From NCBI GenBank assembly GCA_916048095.2, contig OU696585.1, forward strand, positions 6,049,460-6,113,459: 64,000 nucleotides of DNA, in the 5' to 3' direction. The stretch's first letter is position 1. Each line of letters begins with the position of its first letter. The notes under the pieces were generated by a model. The model did no database searches. It worked only from the letters and a program-made list of their open reading frames with translations, and was not told where the DNA came from. The translations under genes were made by a program, and so were the position numbers. Positions 60,305-64,000 of the stretch are shown piece by piece. The stretch is from Sacculina carcini. Lineage: Eukaryota; Arthropoda; Thecostraca; Sacculinidae.

Positions 60305-61065
60305 ATCGACCAGTACACTAAGTATATTTATGCGTTTGTCGATCTTATATACAAACTGGAAACAAAATAAATTTATATAAAAAGAAGAAATACACACACA
60401 CACGTCGGCGCGTGCCGGGCTCTCGAAAACCTGTTCGACATGCATACACACACACACACACACACACATACACACACACACACAACGCCGCAATGATTAA
60501 TTATGAATTAATACTTCAAGGTGCTAACTACACCTAGATTAGCTGATACAGATGTACTGGCGATGTTACGGGCGGTCTAGTTGAATCAGTGACTAAGATA
60601 CTGACCTTATAAGGGATACACACACACACAACGCCGCAATGTTTAATTCTGAATCAAGTCTTCAAGTTGTGGTTAACACCTAGATGAGCTGATACAGATG
60701 TCCTGGCAATGTTGAATAAAATTTGAATTAATTCCGGATTAATTCTTCAAGTTGTGGTTAGCACATCGCTACAACCACCTGACAACTAATCATCTATGCA
60801 GGCTTGTCCACAATTTTGATTACCAAATTAGGCAATAGATGACACTGATGACTCACAAATCAGTGTAGTCACAAGTATTAATGAAATGTTCACATTGACG
60901 CATTGAAACAAAGCATGCCCGGGTGTGTATCATATTTTCAATATTATCGTCGCCTCTGATCCATTGGAGCAGCGCACACGTGCCTGCAAAGATAGTTTAG
61001 TTTTGTGACACACCAAGTTGTACACGTCAGCGTGGGTATATAAACTGCTGCTCACTTGCGCACAA
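60305..61065. promoter_or_regulatory. Divergent promoter region of the Polinton-like element
   Basis: A TATATAAA-type motif faces left at about 60373-60380, some 70 bp from the start of the minus-strand run. A TATATAAA at 61037-61044 faces right, about 22 bp before ATG 61066. Between them are (CA)n tracts (60448-60482 and 60620-60630) and a degenerate tandem repeat starting ACAACGCCGCAATG near 60482 and 60628, with a third partial copy near 60715. Confidence 0.6.
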
Positions 61066-61487
61066 ATGATTCACTCATTGCTCACGCTAGTTTGTATAAT
61101 TATTCAGTATGGCAGGAAACTGTCTCAACTGTCTCAGTTGGAGGTTGACGAAGTAGTAGGGAAAATTAGGGACTTGGTAGGGAAAATTAGGGCTATGGTA
61201 GGAAATGTTAGTGTAGGACTTATAAAGATTAGTGAATATTATAGCCGTAGATATAAAACTAATGTAAAAGCCTTCATCATTCATCTTGACTTTACACGAC
61301 CCGACGATATCCGACAATGCATCCGCTCGATCGAAACGACAATGGACACCCTCATCAACACCATCAAGGAGGGTGTGCATCCTGAGGACCTGGTAGGCGT
61401 CACACTGTCCAACAGCAACATCCAGCATGACGCCTACGTGGTGCCCCGACCAGCCAAAGATTTCACGGCGTCACTCTTGGCACAGAG

Positions 61488-61572
61488 GTGAGCAAGATTG
61501 CATATTTGATTACATGTTAAGATTTCGCTTGACTACATTAAATGTTTAAAAATAATTTATGTTTTATTACAG
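61488..61572 (+). other. Intron 1 of the polymerase B gene (85 bp)
   Basis: Donor AG|GTGAGCAAG, acceptor GTTTTATTACAG|A. The following coding sequence matches the polB family only after a one-base frame difference in the A5 run directly behind the acceptor. Confidence 0.6.
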
Positions 61573-62038
61573 ACTGGAAAAATTGCGCAGTCCAACGCGT
61601 CGTTTATCACCGACAATTCCAGTCTCGTGCTCAAGGTGACGCATATTGCCAGACGTCCACCGCACGACATCCCGGACGACGAAATGGAGGGCTCGGCGCG
61701 GCTCAAGAACACCGGCGATTTCGCCACGTGGTTCTCCCGGAAGAACTGTTTCTTCCGTGTACTTGGTACACAGTGTTTGCCCCGGGCACTGGTTGCTGCC
61801 AGGTACATTGCAGAGAACCACTGCGCGTCGAGCGCCTTCCGAAAGCGTGTGCAACGTCTGGCAAGGGACCCCGCAAGTTTCATGTCTGAGACCAGGGAAT
61901 TGTGTGAACGTCCCGGGGTAGACTTTTCCCTGCCCAGCATGGGTTTGCGGGAGCTCCAAAAGTTGGTGGCTGGCTGGTCGGAGTACCGGGTCCATGTCTA
62001 CTCGACGGATCATTTTGGGCAACTCGGCGCAACCTTCG

Positions 62039-62132
62039 GTGAGTAATTAGAAGAAATATTCCGTTAGCGTTAATGATTTGCATTCGTATAATTCAATTTG
62101 CATTAATTCGCATGTGTGTGTGTGTGTTTCAG
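62039..62132 (+). other. Intron 2 of the polymerase B gene (94 bp)
   Basis: Donor TTCG|GTGAGTAA, acceptor after a (TG)n tract GTGTGTTTCAG|GC. Splicing joins the frame without a break in front of the HFDVITKI block. Phase 1 on both sides. Confidence 0.75.
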
Positions 62133-64000
62133 GCACAGGACATCATCATCTCTATCTTTACCATCATCATCGACACTTCGACGTCATCACCAAGATCAAG
62201 GCATTTCTCGACACTCCATATTTCTGCGAGGAATGCCAAACGCGCTTCACCCGTCTTGGTCAACATGCCTGTGCCGGCGGCTGCAATGATTGTGGAGCGC
62301 CTCATCGATGCCAGCGGGAAGGTGCGTTAACCCATTGTTCCGAATGTAGTTTAGATTTCATTTCCAGCTCCTGTTTCGAGGCTCACAAACAATCACGCTG
62401 TAAGGTGCGGCGCGGGTGTCCCAGATGTGGTGATGTGCTTTACAAATCGTATAGCAAAAATCGCCATGTCTGTGGCACTCACATATGCCCTTACTGTCGT
62501 GAACGAGTCACGAACTACGAGCTCATAGATGCGGAAAACGTCCATCGTTGCTTTCTCCAACCTTCGCATCAATCTTCTGTCAACAAAAAACAAATCTATA
62601 TCTTTTACGACTTTGAGTGTATGATTGACACCAGCACCAACCTTCACATTCCTAATCATTGTGTCGCACACGTATGTTGTGAGTCCTGCTTTGATCGCAT
62701 TGACCGGCCATGCACTGACTGTGGGACAGAGCAGCACGAACATGTGTTATCTGGCCCAACGACAAGACAAGACTTTGGTCAGTGGCTTTTCACGCTCAAG
62801 GACGCGAAAGTCATTGCCCATTATGCCCAAGGTTATGACAACAACATTGTTGCCAATTACGCGTTGAGCCAAGGTGTGGTGCCAGACCTGATCATGAACG
62901 GCAGAAAAATCCTCTCCATGAAATTTATAAATTTCAAACTCCAATTCATTGATTCCTTCAGTTTCCTTCCTATGCCTCTTGCGAAATTTTCCAAAACTTT
63001 CAACATTCCTGTCCGTAAAGGTTTCTTCCCTCACCTCCTCAACACTACGGACAATCAAAATTATGTAGGTCCTTTTCCTTCAGCCGATATGTTCGACCCG
63101 GGTCGCATGTTCACCGAACAGCGCGCCGAGTTTCTCACTTGGCATGCCTCGCAGGTGGGCCGGCAGTATGACCTGCGCCAGGAAATGGGAGCGTACTGCC
63201 GCGACGATGTCAATGTACTTCGTCTCGGTAGTATGCGTTTCCGCCAACAATTCATCGATGTGACTGAGGTGGACCCATTTCAGAGCATCACGCTTCCATC
63301 TGCGTGTCATGAGGTGTGGCGTCAAAAGTTTTTGCGCAAAGACAGCGTCGCGTTGATACCGAGCCATGAGCACTACCGACCATGTGGCAACTACTCGAAG
63401 AAATCGATCCAGTGGCTGGAACTGGAGGCGTCGTCTCGCGACATCAATATCCAGCACGCATTGAACTCTGGTGAGGTGCGTATTGGGTCGTACAAAGTGG
63501 ACGGCTATGCCAAAGTGGGAGACCAACACCTGCTTTTCGAGTTTCTCGGTTGCTATTTTCATGGTCATCACCATGCTGGTAAGTGCTCAAACGGCGCCAG
63601 CAAAAACTGTCGCTATGTGATGAACAGTGGGGCTCCATCAACGCGCCATCTATACGATGCCACCATGGCTCGTCTGGCGATACTGCGAGCCCGACCCGAC
63701 ACAACTCTCATCACCATCTGGGAGTGTGAATTTGATGCACTGCTTCGAGATGATGACGACCAACGTTGTCGCGCCGAAGCAGTGCAAGTCTAGCCGCCGA
63801 TGAATGTTCGGGACGCGTTCTACGGAGGGCGAACAGAGGTGTTTCGTCACTACGCCGAATGTGTTGGTGACGAGCGGATCGAGTACGTTGATGTGTGCTC
63901 CTTGTATCCTTACATCCTTAAAAACGGCAAATTTCCCCTTGGTCATCCATCTCACATTATCCGTCCTCCCATCGCAGATTTTCACAAATATTTCGGCATC

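Larger units (their letters stand above)
61066..64000 (+). pseudogene. Protein-primed family B DNA polymerase of the Polinton-like element, two introns, in-frame stop, cut by window end
   Basis: Exons: 61066-61487, 61573-62038 and 62133 onward, with GTGAGC/TTACAG and GTGAGT/TTTCAG splice sites. Exon 2 agrees with exon 1 only if the A5 run at 61578-61582 is misjudged or mutated. Features: HFDVITKIKAFLDTPYFCEE (pre-exonuclease region), several Cys pairs to 62550, YIFYDFECMIDTSTN (Exo I), VIAHYAQGYDNNIVANYAL (Exo II), YCRDDVNVLRLGSMRFRQ (Exo III), LPSACHEVWRQKFL and FLGCYFHGHHHAGKC. A TAG at 63791-63793 interrupts the frame. After it the same frame gives FYGGRTEVFRHYAEC and VDVCSLYPYILKNGKFP (polymerase motif A). 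Motifs B and C lie beyond the window. The start could also be later (ATG 61195). Confidence 0.85.

Overview
The window is metazoan nuclear DNA dominated by transposable elements. GT-AG introns, (AT)n, (CA)n and (GTT)n runs, ZBED-type hAT transposases, an apparent U2 snRNA fragment and Polinton-type genes all indicate an animal, probably an invertebrate. The species cannot be told from the sequence. The only convincing host-gene evidence is the 3' end of a small single-pass membrane protein gene (5382-6333).

Layout. 1-3300: two families of tandem repeats. 3530-4850: remnant of a pogo/Tigger-like transposon. 5.3-6.8 kb: host gene end. 7.1-8.7 kb: a non-coding hAT-like MITE with an 8-bp target-site duplication (TSD). 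9.1-11.6 kb: Gypsy-like LTR retrotransposon remnant on the minus strand. 11.8-18.3 kb: a second, different Gypsy-like element on the plus strand, split by an intact ZBED hAT transposon (13769-16208). 18.9-20.1 kb: minus-strand LINE remnant. 20.3-33.3 kb: a U2 snRNA 5' fragment carrying a truncated Utopia-like (U2-targeted, R2/NeSL-type) retrotransposon. The U2 fragment is split by another hAT element (20350-25703), which itself carries a third transposon with terminal inverted repeats (20858-23372). The hAT 3' end, U2 piece and Utopia fragments have been amplified as a tandem chimera of about 2.0 kb units. 33.3-39.2 kb: two copies of a compact retroelement with a gag-like region, reverse transcriptase and RNase H but no visible integrase or recombinase. 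The first copy carries a mariner-like insertion. 39.2-46.6 kb: a decayed Polinton-type DNA polymerase B gene split by an LTR retrotransposon with two 421-bp LTRs. 47.2-50.5 kb: LINE fragments. 50.9-52.4 kb: a P-element/THAP9-like deletion derivative. 52.5-53.6 kb: CRE-site cluster and minisatellite.

53.7-64 kb holds most of a Polinton/adinto-like virus-like element, cut by the window end. One strand carries a closely overlapping run of a two-domain virion-type protein, a small basic core-like protein, the major capsid protein, an adenain-like cysteine protease and a protein with a nuclease-like N-terminus. The opposite strand carries a family B DNA polymerase with two introns. The two transcription units diverge from a repeat-rich region with TATA motifs facing both ways. 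Most coding breaks in this element lie in homopolymers or short tandem repeats, so base-level assembly error must be weighed against real decay.

The strongest candidates for something new are the integrase-less RT/RNase H element with a YxDN active site and a conserved two-hairpin region before its short terminal repeat, the unclassified transposon at 20858-23372, and the recently amplified U2/Utopia/hAT chimera.
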